The translations under genes were made by a program, and so were the position numbers. A stretch of 64,000 bases of DNA, from contig PTFA01000024.1 of the NCBI GenBank assembly GCA_003342895.1, forward strand, positions 397,634 through 461,633. Reading direction: 5' to 3'. Below, in pieces: positions 1 to 13,900 of this stretch. Each line of letters begins with the position of its first letter. Position 1 is the stretch's first letter. The stretch is from Casuarius casuarius (Eukaryota > Chordata > Aves > Casuariiformes > Casuariidae). The notes below the pieces were generated by a model that made no database searches, was not told the origin of the DNA, and worked only from the letters and a program-made list of their open reading frames with translations.

Positions 1-2659
1 GTATGTTATGGGTGATTAGCCTGAGTAGGTGGGAAAATTATCGCATCCTTGATTTAACAGCATTGTTGAGCATGGATTTCTCTTTGCTTTGGTGGGATTA
101 GACCTAAACATCTCGTACCATTAAAGAAAAAGAGGAAAAGTCAGAAAATATGATGAACAAACTTCCACTGCTCTTGTTCTTGTCTAGATAAGAGACATTC
201 ATTTTGATGGGGAAAAACTGGGGCATACGTACGTGTTGGGATGAGATGGAAACTAGGAAGAAGGGGAAAGCCACCAAATACCTACCCCAGCTTTGTAGTG
301 ACATCTTTTATTTAATCTTTCTTCACTATCTGACACAAGTGACGGCAGGGCATGGGTCATTACACCTCACACTTCTTGCTTCTCAGATCCTTTCCCCACT
401 TCCCTAGCCTATTTGCTCTGGCAAGGTCTGACCTGTCCCTCCAGAAAAGGAGAATCAAGACCAGCTCAATCCCCAGCTTGCTACCTATATCTACAAGGAN
501 CATGAATAATGGATTTGGAAAAAAGTGGCAGGGGTCTAACATTGCCCTTCTCATATTTGCAAGTATGAGCAATGTCTGGGAACCAGCCTCAAGGAAGAGA
601 GGAAAAGAGAAGTAGGGAAAGAAAAAGTCTGGAAAGCAGAAGAATGAATTTACACCACAGGAATGAAACCTCAGCATGGCAGGACTCTGTTTCCTGTTAC
701 TTGCATACCCCTCCTCCAGGGAGATGGGGAAGCTGAGGGTTTTGTTAGTGTGATCAGGCCCGCTTTGCTTCTGCAATATCACTTTGCATCTTGTATATGC
801 ACATTGAAAGGAAGAATTTGTTGCAGACTTCATAAACAATTTTCCCTTACCTACATCGCCACTTCTTCTTTTTCTCTCTGGCACTTATCTCGGTAATTAA
901 ATTATGCAACCGAGGAAAGTGATCTGAAAAACAGATGGCACGCAAGATGCTATACAAAACAGTGGTGCATTTTAAAGTTTTACAGCAGACACAAGGACAG
1001 ATTTGGGTGGTATATGGGCCTTGAAGTAAGTAATTGAACTTCAAAGGCTGCTTGTGCAATGGTCCTTAGCTGGAAGAAAAGAATAGCCCTTTAGCCTCTG
1101 ACTTGATACTCACAATTAAATATTAAAATCAAGCTTTTCCCTGAACATTGCGGCCCATCTAATTTGCCACACAAGTTGGTGTGACCTAACCAACGTCCCA
1201 GGTAAACATCCATGTCAGTGTCCACTGCATAATATATGGGATTTGGGCAAGACGGGATCTTGAACCAAGCAGTTTAGCCAAAGGACAGTCCCAGNACTAG
1301 TCAAAAAAGTAAGGGAGGATGATACAAAAAAGATAGCAGCTCATGAATTAATCTGCATGAAGGTAAGACATCGAGCATGTGTGACACATTTCCCTGGAGC
1401 TCCACGGGTGGGATTCATCTCTTCCAGTTTCAGACATCCGAAAGTTATCTGTCACTCGTGTCTCCCTCTGTAGGTCTCCCATGAGAACCGTAAGGATCTC
1501 TGGTGTCTCGGCTTTGTGGTGGAGACTCCTGCCTTAGGATGAGATTAGACACCGCTGGGAGGTGACTGTCTCTCTCCACTGGCTACAAAGGGCTTGGACT
1601 CAGACTGAGGATCCGGTTAGAGAAGGTGAATCTCACACCGTGGGGCTTACAATTTTGACACTAAAATTTGTTAGAAATATAATGCACATATTGCAGCATT
1701 ATTAGCTGTTTTGTTCCTTGTAGAAAGAAAGTCTAAAAATATCCAGCGTTACTGCCACAGTGCATCCAAAACAGGCCTACTCTCATAGTCTGACTTGTCT
1801 TCACATTTGAGACCACTGTACAAACTGCAGCGAGCAGGCGCCAGCATGGGCTCCTGGCCGTGACAAGAAGAGCAGGAAAGGGGAAGGGGAGATCTTCCAC
1901 ACACGTAGCCGAGGAAAGGGGCTTGCCAATGGCATGTGCCTCTGCATCAGCATTAAAGATGTCTTCACTCGAAACATAGATGATAAAAGAGCTTGGGCTA
2001 GCGTGTGCTAGATGAGGCCGCTGCCTCTTTCCAGGAAAATGGCAGGTCATCAAATCCCACCCTCTGAAATGGTGCTGGAAATCGCCTTGTCCTCTCTGTC
2101 CCAGTAATGAAAACCATCGTGAGAGGAGCTCAGGGAGCCCCACCACTGGCCGCTGTTCCCACCACCGAGTACGTTTCCACACAAAGCTGGAGGTAATTCT
2201 CAGAGAGACTAATAAATCGAACATAAAGAGCTTAAACCATCCAGATAAATGATGACAGATGTTTAGGGAAGAAATAACAGGCAAAAGTATGAGTTATGCA
2301 GTGCCTGCAGTTCAAAGAAAATTAGTTCAAAATGCGAGGGCATTATTCAGATGCACAGTGAGGGATAAACCGAGCGGGGGGAGGGAGCTGCTGTCCCCGT
2401 TCCATAGGATGCCCTAAGTACCACTGCCGGCCAGCACAGAGCACTGCTGTTCCAAAGCCAAACTAGCACCCGGTATCTGAGGTGGAGGTGGAAGCAAACG
2501 CAGTCGCTTGTGATTGCATGTGCGGGTCTGCACAGTCAGCGTTGCTGGAGCTTTAGCGTTAATGGGGCGGCTGATGTGAACTAATGCTGAATCCCACCCC
2601 AAGCCATGCACCTTATTACTGATATTTTTGGCAGGTGACAAAGCATGAGGAATCAGTCT

Positions 2660-2815
2660 AGCAGCTGGCACGGGGACTGATGAATCAGGATTCCTGCATT
2701 TCATGGCCTCTTGGCCACTGCTTCGCTGTACAACCTTGCGCATAGCACTTAGACCCTGCATGCAGCAGTTCAGCTGCCTGAAAAAGAAATTCTAACTTCC
2801 CTGGGATGTAAGGGG
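2660..2815 (+). repeat. MIR-like SINE remnant
   Basis: The order of blocks follows the core and 3' part of the MIR consensus as I remember it. There is a 'gactgatgaatcaggattcctg' type block (gactctggagtcaggctgcctg in MIR), then 'cactgcttcgctgtacaacc' (cacttactagctgtgtgacc), then 'ttgcgcatagcacttagac' (ttgggcaagtcacttaacc), then a cagttcagctgcctg block where MIR has cagtttcctcatctg. The match is made by eye and is diverged, as expected for a repeat older than 100 million years. A RepeatMasker alignment would settle it. Confidence 0.5.
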
Positions 2816-4269
2816 TCTTATGGTCCAGCTAAAAATCCTATCTGAAAGAAGTTATTAAAACTAGCTGTGCTGCCAGCCTTCCTCTTCCTCATCCAAGGAC
2901 AGAACAAATTTTAATACAGTACAATTGCCAGAAATGTACTCTCTTGAAAGGGAAAGTAAACCCTTCTTTGTTGAAAGGCTGCAGCACTTCTTACATGTTT
3001 TTTATTTTTTCAGATTGCATAGGGTATAGTAGGTTTTATTTAAATGGAGAGGGCCAAATTCTCAGAGCTCCTTTGAGTTGCATAACAAATATTACTAATA
3101 GCAATGCTTGACTTGGCAACACAGTCTTCAAGGCTATTTAGTGAAGCACAGTGTACATCAAATAAGAAAATTAATTTTAATAAGCCTTTGCAAAATAAAT
3201 ATAAAACAAATTAATTTGGCATTTTACCTCTTTATTTTGACTATCAGTAAAACCAACCTTGAAAATGCAACTTAAGTAGCTAGACAGGAGTGATAGAGGA
3301 ACAATATAATGAAGAGGAATTCAAGTTGGTACAGAACGTCTTAGATCATTATAAAGCTAATTATTGAGTGAGACAGCTCAGCATGCATGAGTACAGAATA
3401 ATGATGACTTTGGTAAACATTTACCACACAATACGTATGTATTTGCGTGCCTGGAGAAAGAGTACTTAAGAAGGAAATAACAGTGAAATGAAAAAAGTAT
3501 GTGCGTCACTACAATAGCAGAACGGAAGGAAGAAGCAATTCACAATCCATCTTACTTGGAGACACAGTTAACACTGCAACTAGCTGCCACGAGACAGCCA
3601 TGTATTAGCTGCCCTATCATTACAACATGGCCTGTAAACCGCCACAGATACACCAGACAAAAAGAAAACATTCCCTCAAAGTTGCAAGACAGGTCAACCC
3701 AGGACTTGAGCAGTAGGTCATTAAAAATAGCCCTGATTTGAAATACGGAGTTTTGCCTAAACCTTCTTTAACTTGGCTCACTTTGCATGGTGACAGCTCC
3801 TTGGGAAGGCATGCACATCCTGCAGGCGAGGAGACTAGGCTACCACCAAGCACAGCTATTAGTGACTCGTAGGTATGGCCAAAGCCCTTGCTCGGCCGTC
3901 CTGGTTTCGTGGCTTGCTCAAGGTTTGGAGGGGGCCTGTTTGCAGGGATGACTACCAGGACTGCAGCCACATGCTTTTGGGAGGACCCCAGGCCAGAGCC
4001 TGCAGATGTGTGATGTTAATTAGAGAGAGACGGACCTGCTTTCGGGGACCCAGCGGAGGGATGATTTAGATCTCTTCTTGCACGCCAGACCCAAAGGAGA
4101 AAATTCATTTCAAAATGTTCAGCTGCACTGTTGGCGCTAACAGGCTCCTGGCTGCTGGATTTAATTCTATAAACACCTTCCCCAGGGGAAATTTTTAGAA
4201 AGGGGTTCTGCAACCATGCATAAATTTTCAGCAGGAGCGCACTGCCTTTTGGGAAGGGAAATCGATGCG

Positions 4270-4293
4270 ATGGGCCCAATCCTGCAAGCTCAG
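4270..4293. repeat. Short fragment like a common sauropsid repeat motif
   Basis: The stretch reads gggcccaatcctgcaagct. This resembles the 'gggcccgatcctgcaa' end motif that recurs in turtle, crocodile and bird non-coding DNA. A similar 'gggccaaattct' start occurs at about 3051-3062. The family name is uncertain and the fragments are very short, so chance similarity is possible. Confidence 0.25.
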
Positions 4294-7077
4294 CCAAGCG
4301 TCATGCAGGCAGCCTGTGGCACCCAGACGCTGCCNAACCCTCTGCAAAATCCCATGCAATACTGCTCTAAAACTCCCAGCAACCATGACGAAAAANGTAT
4401 TGGAAAGACACCACTAAAAGCAAAACAGTTTAAAAAAATAATACTTGAAAAATAACCCCATTTTCCCCCAAGAAGTCACTGAGCGCCAGCTAATGAAAAA
4501 GGCTAAGGTTTCAAACGAGGCAGTTGGTTTCAGCCCAAGACGCCGGTTGCATGCCATCAAAGCCACGGTTAGCTAGCTGTGACCACACCGCTGCACTATC
4601 TAGTGTCTCAGGGGGATTTTTATTCAGCATTTCTTCTTGCCAAGAAGTTTCCTTCCACCAAATGTTATGTTTGCTCTATCCCTCCAGTCTTCATTTATTA
4701 GCTTGTATTTTTCAGAATAGAAAAGACATTTTATTCTTCTGCTAATACTAGCTCTTCGTACTTGCTGTTGAATCATCTACCCATCAACCTGGTGCTCGCA
4801 AACCTCCTGATCTGGCATATTTTAAAAATTCAATTAATTTGCCCTTTACCTTGCCTTTTCATCTCATGAATAAAGCCATGGAGACACCTCACCCCACACC
4901 TGCACTCAGTATCTTGCTTTTCATTATTGCTTTGTGTTGACAGTTCTTCAGCCCATTTTCAATCTCCCTCAGCTTGTAGCCAGCCCGATATAAATTAATT
5001 TTTCAAATAAGATCTTGAGGCGCTATATAAAATGCTCATTACAGTGTATTGCTTCATGTACATTTCCATTAATCTCCAGTTTGATTGTAAAAAAGCAGTG
5101 AAGCTCATTGGACACTATTTGCTTTTAATAAACCTGAGCCATTTACTGCTTGGGATTCGCTTGTCTGGATACTCGTAGATTCATAGCATACGCTCTGTAT
5201 TTTCAATAAGGATTGAAAATTAGTCCAGCGAAAGCAAGAGCATCCAGTTAATACCAGAAACACATTTCCATTCTATCTTTCCTTTGGTATCAGACAAATT
5301 TTTCATGATTTTTCAGGAAAAGAAACCTGTTGGGATCTAGGCTGCCTGCCATTTAGTTTTACTGACTGGTGTATATTCAGCCCTTCCAAACTAGTCTTCC
5401 CCTGCCTATAAACAGCTTTTCAGACGATTTCGTGGTTAATTTTTAACTGTCTTCAACCCATTCTTTTTCAGAGGAATAATGTTAGGAATGAGAGTTTGGC
5501 TTTTTTAATATTGCGAAAGATTTCCCTGCCTTAACATATTAACAGACCACCTGGAGTTTCATTTTTGCCTTTTTGCCGGGTCCGTACCGCTCTGAGCCCT
5601 GTGGCCCTCTCGCGCCAGCAGCAGTCAGGATAGCTGAGACTCAGCCCACGCTGCCTCGAACGCCCCGGCCGCNCGCTAGCCAGAGCTTCGACACGGTTTC
5701 CGCGTCTCGCAAGCCATCAGCGCGGATGCCCGTGTTTTGCAGCACTGTGCCTCGGGTTGAAATGCACTGAACTGAAACACATCTGCATGCACACGCTGGA
5801 AAGACACAGGCTTCACTGTTTGCTCACATGCAAATAAATAAAGGGATAAACCTTAAGTTAGCCCCCAAAATTATGAAAAAGTTTGGGTTATGTTTGACAC
5901 TGCTGTAGCTCATTAAGTTAAGTTACAGGCAGATTACTTTTTTTTTTTTTTTTTAACATAGTACCACAGATGATTCAAGTAATTTTTACTGCATTTCTTG
6001 GAAAGTTAAATCGAATTGATTGCTGTATGTGCTACATACTGTTTGGAAATTGTTTGTGTATTGTAGCTGTGTATGCAATTTTACAGCTATGTAGACATAT
6101 TTTATAATAAAATTTTACACTCAAATTACAGCTATACAATTTAATGGGCTGCTCTTTTTCTTTGGGTTGCAGCTCCAGCCATGCATTCAACGCATGCAAA
6201 GTGATTTCTTGGCATATGAGCTTTAAAGCCATTAGAGCACCAAAGAGTTGTGACTTAAACACAGTGCAAGTAATTACTGTGCTTGTGCTAGGATATCAAA
6301 CCGTAAAGAAAATTGAAAACCTTCTCCAATATCAAACTTTTGGTTTGATTCATTCGGCAGGTCCGTGACCCGACAAGGCGGTATGATTAATTGCACACAC
6401 ATTCCCTCTGAGGTTTTCTCACTCATACTTTCCATACTTTCTGCAGCAAAGGTTGTTAGCTCGACGTGTCATTGTAGCAACCTCTTCAGATGCGAGAAAG
6501 GGAAAGGGTTTGTTCTTGATTGCAATTTAATGGAGAAATAGCAGCTGTTCCTTGCGGAGGAAAAAGCGTCTTTTGCTTCTCAGAGAAATTACACACAGAA
6601 ATAAACTGATAGCGTTTTTCGATACCTGCAGCTACAGGAGTACGTGATACAATAGGCTGCATAATTAGGAACTCTGCTGTGCTTCATTTCATCTGATTAA
6701 GTAAATATAAGCCANGGCCTCAGGCTTTTTTTTAATTTCTTATTGAACACTGTTCTAGGGGTCCTCCCCTCTTTCCTGTGGTTATTCTCGTCTTTAAAAT
6801 ACTTGCAACATTTAGGCTAAAGTTTGCAGAAACACAGATTCAGTAGTAAGAACATGTATTTGCAATGCTGAGTAAAGACGGGTGCACAGCATGTTTCTTT
6901 CATTAACAGGAATCCAAACTAGCGCCACACAGATGTCAAATGCGCTACTTAAAATAGTTTAAATTCTTAAGTAAGACCTAACCCCCTAGTAGCCTGCACG
7001 AGATACTCCCTGAAGGTTGCTTTATCCCTTTAAAGAACACCCCATTTGTGAAGGATTTTTTTAAGCATTAACCAAGG

Positions 7078-7136
7078 GCAGGGGGGTGGACGGGGCCGAG
7101 GGGCCGGGCACGGGGCCGAGGGCGGCAGCACGGGGT
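7078..7136 (+). repeat. G-rich imperfect tandem block
   Basis: The + strand carries many G runs, with the unit acggggccgagg present twice in near-perfect form and a partial third copy (acgggg) at the right end. It is a local GC spike inside ordinary AT-rich sequence. Several runs of three or more Gs lie close together, so G-quadruplex formation is possible. No promoter or exon is attached to it that I can see. Confidence 0.5.
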
Positions 7137-10100
7137 GAAAATCACGATGGGCACGAAGGGCTCTGCGCCCTCTCCTTCCTCCCAGGGAGCTTGGGTTTGA
7201 CCTAAGACAAATCACTCAAAACACACCAGAAAGGGGGAGGTTAGAAGCTGGGACCAGTGCTACGTGCTGCCCGCAGGCATGCTGCGGCGCCCAAAGAGCC
7301 CAGGTTTGCTGGGACAGGNGGTCGAAGCCCCTCAAATTGCTCAGACTATACTGGCCTGCTATACAAGGGGCCGTATCCACACTAGAAATGGCAGGTGAGG
7401 ACCTTTAAAAATACCGCTGGACAAAACTCCCTCATCTCCTCCTGGCATTGAAACAAGCTCCTAATCCAGTAGCTAAATTTTCTAATCCCTTCCGTTGTCT
7501 CAGCTGTTATTAGGCGCATGGAAACACGCAAAGCAGGACAGATTAAAAAAAAGATAAGAAAATAGATTAAAAAAATAGATGTTGCATGTCAGCTTTTCAA
7601 ATGCCTCAGCAGTTAGCAGATAACGATACTGTACAAACACAGTTATTTAATTGTGCTACATAAAAGAGAGCAGTTCTTACTAAAGCCAAGCAGCAGAACA
7701 CATGATGGAACAAAATGCCTCAAAGTAGTGGCATATAAATATTGAACAAAATGCAAAAGTCAACTCTGCAGATGGCTCTGACAAAAAAGCACACACTCTG
7801 GATGAAAATCTGTTTCAGAGAATACTCTACAAAAACCGGAAAATACACAAATCCAACGAGGAAATCAGTGAATTATCTGCTAGAAGGAAATCCCGGCTTC
7901 TATCAAGCATGGGGATTAGAAAGACATTTTTAAACCAACAAAGTATAAGCTGTGATAGAAGAGTAAATTTTAGGATTTTTTTTCTTCCTCAGCGTCAGAT
8001 ACTGGCATGCTGGAGAGATAATCACGCTCCCTCTTTGCATGCCAATTTAGATGTTTAACTTGCGATGCTAAACTCTATGCAAGATGATTTAATATCGTTC
8101 TTGTAACTGTTACTTACTGCCTGAGGCTTTTCTGAGCAGCAGCTCTAACAGCCTTAGAGATGCGATGTCCCATCAAAGGGGCCACGTGAACTCAATTCGC
8201 GTCTTGCCTTTTGCTCAGAGAATTGGCTGCACAATTCAGCCACAAAAGCTTCCGGAGCAAAGATAGAGAGGATTTTGTTAATCTGGATTTGCAAGCACCA
8301 AGCTACTGGCTTAAAAATCTGGATGAATCTGTGTTGCCACATTTTTCCCTCTTCTTTGGAAAAACACGGGCACATGCAGGAAAACACGGTTATTCGCATT
8401 ACCTGCAAGTAGTTATCAACAGGAAAGGGATGAGGAGAACTTGCCACCATCTTGCTCGGATAATGAAACCACCCCACAGTGGCAGTTTTCTACGATTTGC
8501 AGAGTGTGAAAATTTTCAAAAAAAAAACACAAAAAACACCCAAACTGCACAGACACATGTGAAATGTTTCCGTGAGTTGCCATGGTGACAGCATTGCAGA
8601 GGATGCCAGAGAGGCCACGGCAGTGAGACTGGGGTTAAACGAAACACCGTGTCCTTTGCATGACCATCAGGACGGCGTTTCCAGGAGTCGTCATGCTTTC
8701 GTGACACAGCTTGAACGCTCGCAACCTCTAATCATCCCGGCAACATATTTAGTGGTTACTCTTTCCCGCAGGCTGAGACAGACGGTATCATATGAGCCTG
8801 ACAATACTGACCTCTGAATGAATGATCCTTTAAACAGAAACTTCAGATTTTTTTTCATACAAGCATCATTTTTCATCCACAGAAGTGAAAGTGCTTTACC
8901 AGGTACAACAAATATTAATCTGATCTTTCATACAGAGTAACTAAACCAGAAGCATCAAGTTCCTGGCTCTACAAGGAGATTTCCTCAACTTCCTTCAAAA
9001 TAATAGATATCTGTGTGGATCAGGACCAGACGACTCTCCAGAAGTCACACAGAAAGTAAGCAGAAGAGCGAAGCCTTCTAGTCACTGGGCACCACAGTCT
9101 CCAGTGTAGACAAGTTTACAAAATAAAAAAGCCTTACAGAAACTAACTCTTAGGTGTATAATATGATTCTTCTGAGATGTACACAGGGCAATACAAACAG
9201 GTTTGCAGCTACATCTTATGACAACAAAGGTTACAGGCTTTCAAATCCATCACTTGTCTTCAGGAAATACCTTTCCTATGTGTTAAAAAGGCAATGAAAC
9301 ACAACACATTGAAAGCGATACAAAGAACAGAGATTAACACAACAAACAGTATGTTTAGACTTGCAGAATTGTTAACATAGATTAAAAAGCTTTGACATTA
9401 ATCCCAGGCTAAGGGACTCATTTTCCTGACNGATCCACGTGGCTTTTCTTCTTTGTTGCTCACCAGCCCTGCAAAACTGCACATCGGCTCTGCGGGGTGC
9501 AAAACCACCCGGGGCGATGGGTGGCACGAAGCTGCCCTTTTCTCAGCTCTGGACGATGGCATGTACTGGACGTGCTCTGAAAAACAGCACACTAATGAAT
9601 AAGGCCAGGGATAAAGAAAGCTCGGCACTGAACACGAAAGCAGCTCGCGAGCAACCTGACTAGGACAAATATTTCCATCGCACGCAGCTAGAAGTTGGGA
9701 AGAGGACAACAAGATGCCATGCCAGCCTGCCTGGCACTTTCTAGAGCATCCCCCTGGAGAGACTGGGCACAGGGCCAGCATGAGTGCGATGAGTAGTCTG
9801 GCTACAACCACCCATGGCCATACAAAAAGTGGATGTCTCATCTTTTTTTTTTAACCTTCACTTTAAAAACAGTGACACGAAGTGACACCAAGGTTCACAG
9901 ACATCTCTAAGCAAGCACTTAGAAACATCACTCCACAACTTGGAGAAAATCTCTGGTAAAACTTATTTAGGTGAAAACACTTCAAACCAAATCTCTGCTG
10001 CTTAAAGCTAGAGAGCATTTGGCAAAGCGGATAACCGAGAGGGGACAGGAGAAACTGCAGGGACTGAATACCACCGAGGCAATAAAATTAGATCCAGTAT

Positions 10101-10553
10101 TTAATCACCCTTTCCAATAAATGGTAAATTTTGGGTTTTGAGAGAGATTGTTACATTTCTTCACAGTGAGCAGTTGATGATGANGGATTTTTGTCTAGAC
10201 AGAAGTTGAAGTTTGAATTTTAAGGTGAAGTTCTACACAGTGAAAAAAAACCAAAATCAGCTCAGTGTTATTTTTGTCTTAAAGCTTTTTTTAAACAAAA
10301 CAAAGGTAAAAAACAAAACAACCAACTTTCATTATTTGGAAATACAGTCTATCATAAAATTAGTATTTTAAATATTTAATATTAAACAATAGTAAAGATC
10401 GCTTTGCAGAGATGAAATTAATCACATGAGAGATTTTCAGAAACTGTCTCTCAATGCAGCTGGGCCTTGGGTAGCTGTTGTTCAAGACTAATAGAGTACA
10501 GCGTATTTGGTACAGTGTGGATTCTTTTGGTGGCGTATACTTATTTATTGTCA

Positions 10554-10559
10554 TAGCAG
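10554..10559 (-). promoter_or_regulatory. KCNMB4: Candidate poly(A) signal for KCNMB4
   Basis: On the minus strand this is AATAAA, 189 bases after the KCNMB4 stop codon. It is the nearest canonical hexamer I found. It would give a short 3' UTR, so more distal sites could also be used, and cleavage evidence is absent. ATTAAA variants occur further down near 10.37 kb. Confidence 0.3.
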
Positions 10560-10747
10560 AAGAAGCAATTAGCTGACATTTTGTAGGGCAGTCTCCCACG
10601 AATAATCCTCAGGCAACAGCAACTCCACGATCAGATGAGACACCGGAAACAAGCACATCTGGGCACCCCAGAGAAGTGCAGGTGTGTCGAGTTTCCCCGC
10701 TTGCGACTTCCTTGCCACTTTTTCTTTTCCTTCAGCAGCTCTTCTGC

Positions 10748-10916
10748 TTACGCGTGCTTCCTCTTTTTTATTGCCTCTGCTTTCACAGCCAAGCTCTTTG
10801 CGCAGATGGTCAGGACCACAATGAGGACTCCGACCAGGAACGTAACCAGGGGCCAGAGGAAGCAGTGCAAGAGCACAGTCTCATCGTGGGTACGCTTCAG
10901 CATGACGTCATCCGGC
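10748..10916 (-). CDS. KCNMB4: KCNMB4 coding exon 3 (second membrane segment and C-terminus)
   Basis: The exon encodes the end of the extracellular loop ([12 protein letters not shown]), the second transmembrane helix (about residues 174-195, [21 protein letters not shown]) and a short basic cytoplasmic tail ending KKRKHA before TAA at 10748-10750. The acceptor is ctttgcag on the minus strand. The first base completes the Arg codon split with exon 2, so intron 2 is phase 2. The sequence is nearly identical to the mammalian beta-4 subunit here, which makes the identification secure. The last two residues differ from the mammalian tail as I recall it (FS). Confidence 0.96.
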
Positions 10917-13900
10917 CTGCAAAGAAGAGGAATGGGAGAGGAAAAAAAAAATAAATCAGCTNGACATTATCAATTCATCGTAAGTGGAAGGCATCTGCCA
11001 TGAAAATAATAAAGGCATTTTATTTGCAACAGTGTTAGAAAATGATTAAGTGGACTGCTCTCTTTCATTCATTGTTTTTGTTTGCCGATCTATCATCAGC
11101 AGTCATGGCAGGCCACTAGGGTATTGCATTTGAAGTGTTTATAGACTAAAAAGTTCATTCAGATTAAAAAAAAAAAGGAGTTGGTACTTTAGGTCTTCTT
11201 GGGGTCATGGTAATCACATGCAGAAAGGAGAGATACAATATCAGGCTGCGGATTGAAAAATCACTCAAATGAAAACATACAAGATAGCAATTATACTTAT
11301 CTGCCTCAAAAGGCATCAGAAACTGCACAATGCATTTAAAGGACAATTAGGTCTTCCTTTTTAACTGTAAGCTTTGATATATCCACGGGGCATGTGGAGG
11401 ATCCTACAGAGTCTTGGCCACAGCCTGGATCTGAACAAGGAGCCAGTCCTTGCCCTGCATTTCTGCACTTTCTGTGCATCTGATCTGGTGGTTGGGGCTA
11501 GCACAGCTATGCCAGCAGGCAGGAATAAAACATATACCCGGGAGGACTCCTCTCCGGCCCTGAAGTATCAGATGCTCCTACTTCAGCTCCTTCCCAGCAG
11601 AGGGTAATGTATCAATACGCTGTGATTTGGTACTGAAAACAGCAACCCCTCAGTGGACTTCAGGATGCTCCTACAGTTGGTGGAAAAGGGACACCTTGGG
11701 AAACNCCCCCTCAAGATCTGATCTCCACACCCATGCCAACAGTAACGAATACATATTCACATTTGGGTCTGTGACTGACTTATTCATTCCCAAAGGGAAA
11801 TGGAAGGAGGGTGCAGAAGAACAGCAAAGTGGAGGAGGACTCTCAAGAGGCTTGGAAATTCAGCTGGGCCAAATGTCTGAGAGATCAGGTGTCCATCTGC
11901 CTTTTCCAAGTCTGAAAGGTTGGTCTGGAAATCTGATGGCAAATTTTCCTCATGTCTGGCTCTTTCTGCTTTCCCTGCAGTTTAATAGAGTCATTAAATC
12001 AGTCTCATGGCATTTGCACTTTTCTGCTTTTTTCCCCGTCTAGAGCCAGGGACATGTAGCTTGCTGAAAAACTATCTGTAAAGGAAGGAAACAGAACTTT
12101 TTCAAATTAGGAAAAAATACATAGTCTAGACTCACACTAGTGCTCACTTCAGTGGAGCATTCCAGTCTCACATTGCTTTGTCAGTGCAACCCGATGCCGC
12201 TCAGAGCAATAAACCTCGCAGCCTAAAATACTCACAGCTTGACTCCTGGGAATTAAGCTCATATTAAATGAGTGCCCGNGGGAGCAGATTCATGTCCAGT
12301 GACTATAGCCCTATTGCCACGATTGCTTTACACTAATCAGAAAGCAACACCATGAAAACATTCCCTGTCAGGGGAAACGGGAAGAAAATCTTTTCCTTCA
12401 CCGAGAAATTAATGAAGGGAGAAAGAAGTCTGTAAATCTACAGATATGTATCCTTCCTTAAGAGTCAGTGAAGCCAGGCCGCTGGGCTGCACCTAATCTG
12501 TGATTTAGTTATGTCCCCATTTGTGTTCTGTGGCCCCTCCACCAAAGCTGCTGGGACATGGTGAACCCACTCCCTAGCAGGCTGTTAGCCTGCAGTTTCC
12601 GAGGACGGGCACTGTGCTTCTCTCTTTATTTGTACAGTAACAAACAGAGTAAGACTCTGATTACGNGTGGCTCTGCAATATAAAAGTTGAGACTTGGTAA
12701 TTTAAAAATCGATCAAAAGAAACCCAGGTGTATTCAATAGTAGGACATGTGAAGTCTGTTCAACTGAAATCCTCCAGACACATAATCAGGCACATGTGGA
12801 GACCATAAATTGAATAAAATAATATTAATTTTGTGTGCACAGACTCACCACTTTATGGCATATAAATGATAGCACGCAAACAGAAAATGCTTTCACGGGA
12901 AGAATAATACTGCTTTCCTCGTATTTACTGTATCATCGTCCATGAATAACAGAGTGCTAATTGGCAATGAGACCATAAATAGACAGCATTCAATCCTCTC
13001 GGCTCTGAACCTAAAAACAAATACTTAAACTAAACTTCTCTTGTGAGTGGATACTAATCAAAGAGTACAAAAATAAGGGGAAAGCAAACAAACTAGATAA
13101 TTAGATTCAATTAGAGAAAAGAAAGTGTGATTAGAAAACATCTGTGCCAACCATAGCAGCAATGAATTATAAACACTCATTATAGGTAGGAATTTAACTC
13201 CTGTATCTCGGTAATTTAAGAGAGTTTCCTTTTTGGACAAGAGTCAAAAACTTACAAAGACCTTAGTGAAGCCACAGGATGAGTGCTGTTTTTAGATGTA
13301 TATTATTAGTTACAGCAGGATTTTCTGCATAATTCATACATTATAGAAGGGAACACAGCAGTTTACTGCTGACTTTCACATTGTCTCTTCAGAGAATGCA
13401 TAAGGTCATGGCTGGGTCCCCCAAAACTGCATTTATTAAGTAGCTACTGGTACCGCATTTAAGAAAGTAAATGCCTTTTATTCAAGGAGAGAGCTAGGTA
13501 CTCCTGGAGGCTGACCTGGAACAGAGCAGAGCTCAGCGGTCCTCTGGGACACAGCCTCTCGGCACTGACTATACGGGGCACGTAGGTGCTGATGCACCTA
13601 AAAACGGTGGGACAAATCTAGGCCTTGTTCCTATTTAGTTTCATCTGCACAGTTACTCCAGAAGAGCTACTACGCTTTCCACTGCTCTTTATCTTAGCCC
13701 AAATTAACTTCCGAGTGCAGATAAACGCTGCCGGACCCCGAGAGAGAACGACACAAGATAACAAAGGCAGACGGTGCCTCTCCAGCCTGCTGCCTGACAA
13801 AGCGCTGCCGGGAGATGGATNGCTCGCTCCTGGAAGGCAAAATCTCCATTATCTTCCTGCAACAGCCCAGGGAAACGTATCAAGATCAACCGCTGCAGCG

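Larger units (their letters stand above)
1..10530. other. Sequence downstream of KCNMB4, no supported gene
   Basis: No exon with recognisable protein similarity was found on either strand. Open frames here are short or lack recognisable domains. In mammals the next gene on this side is the receptor phosphatase PTPRB, pointing toward KCNMB4, but none of its terminal phosphatase exons is visible. The stretch contains a MIR-like SINE remnant near 2.66-2.82 kb, a T17 run at 5938-5954, a G-rich block near 7.1 kb, and a small CpG-rich pocket near 5.57-5.76 kb. The rest looks like unique, moderately AT-rich DNA. The far right part may be KCNMB4 3' UTR, because its cleavage site is not established. 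Confidence 0.6.

Noticed and set aside
352..884. 174-codon open frame on the minus strand near the left edge
   Set aside because: No domain, no start context support and no similarity. It contains an N and looks like a chance frame.
1..10000. 3' exons of PTPRB, the expected neighbour
   Set aside because: No phosphatase-domain or C-terminal exon was recognised in any frame. The gene presumably lies beyond the left edge.
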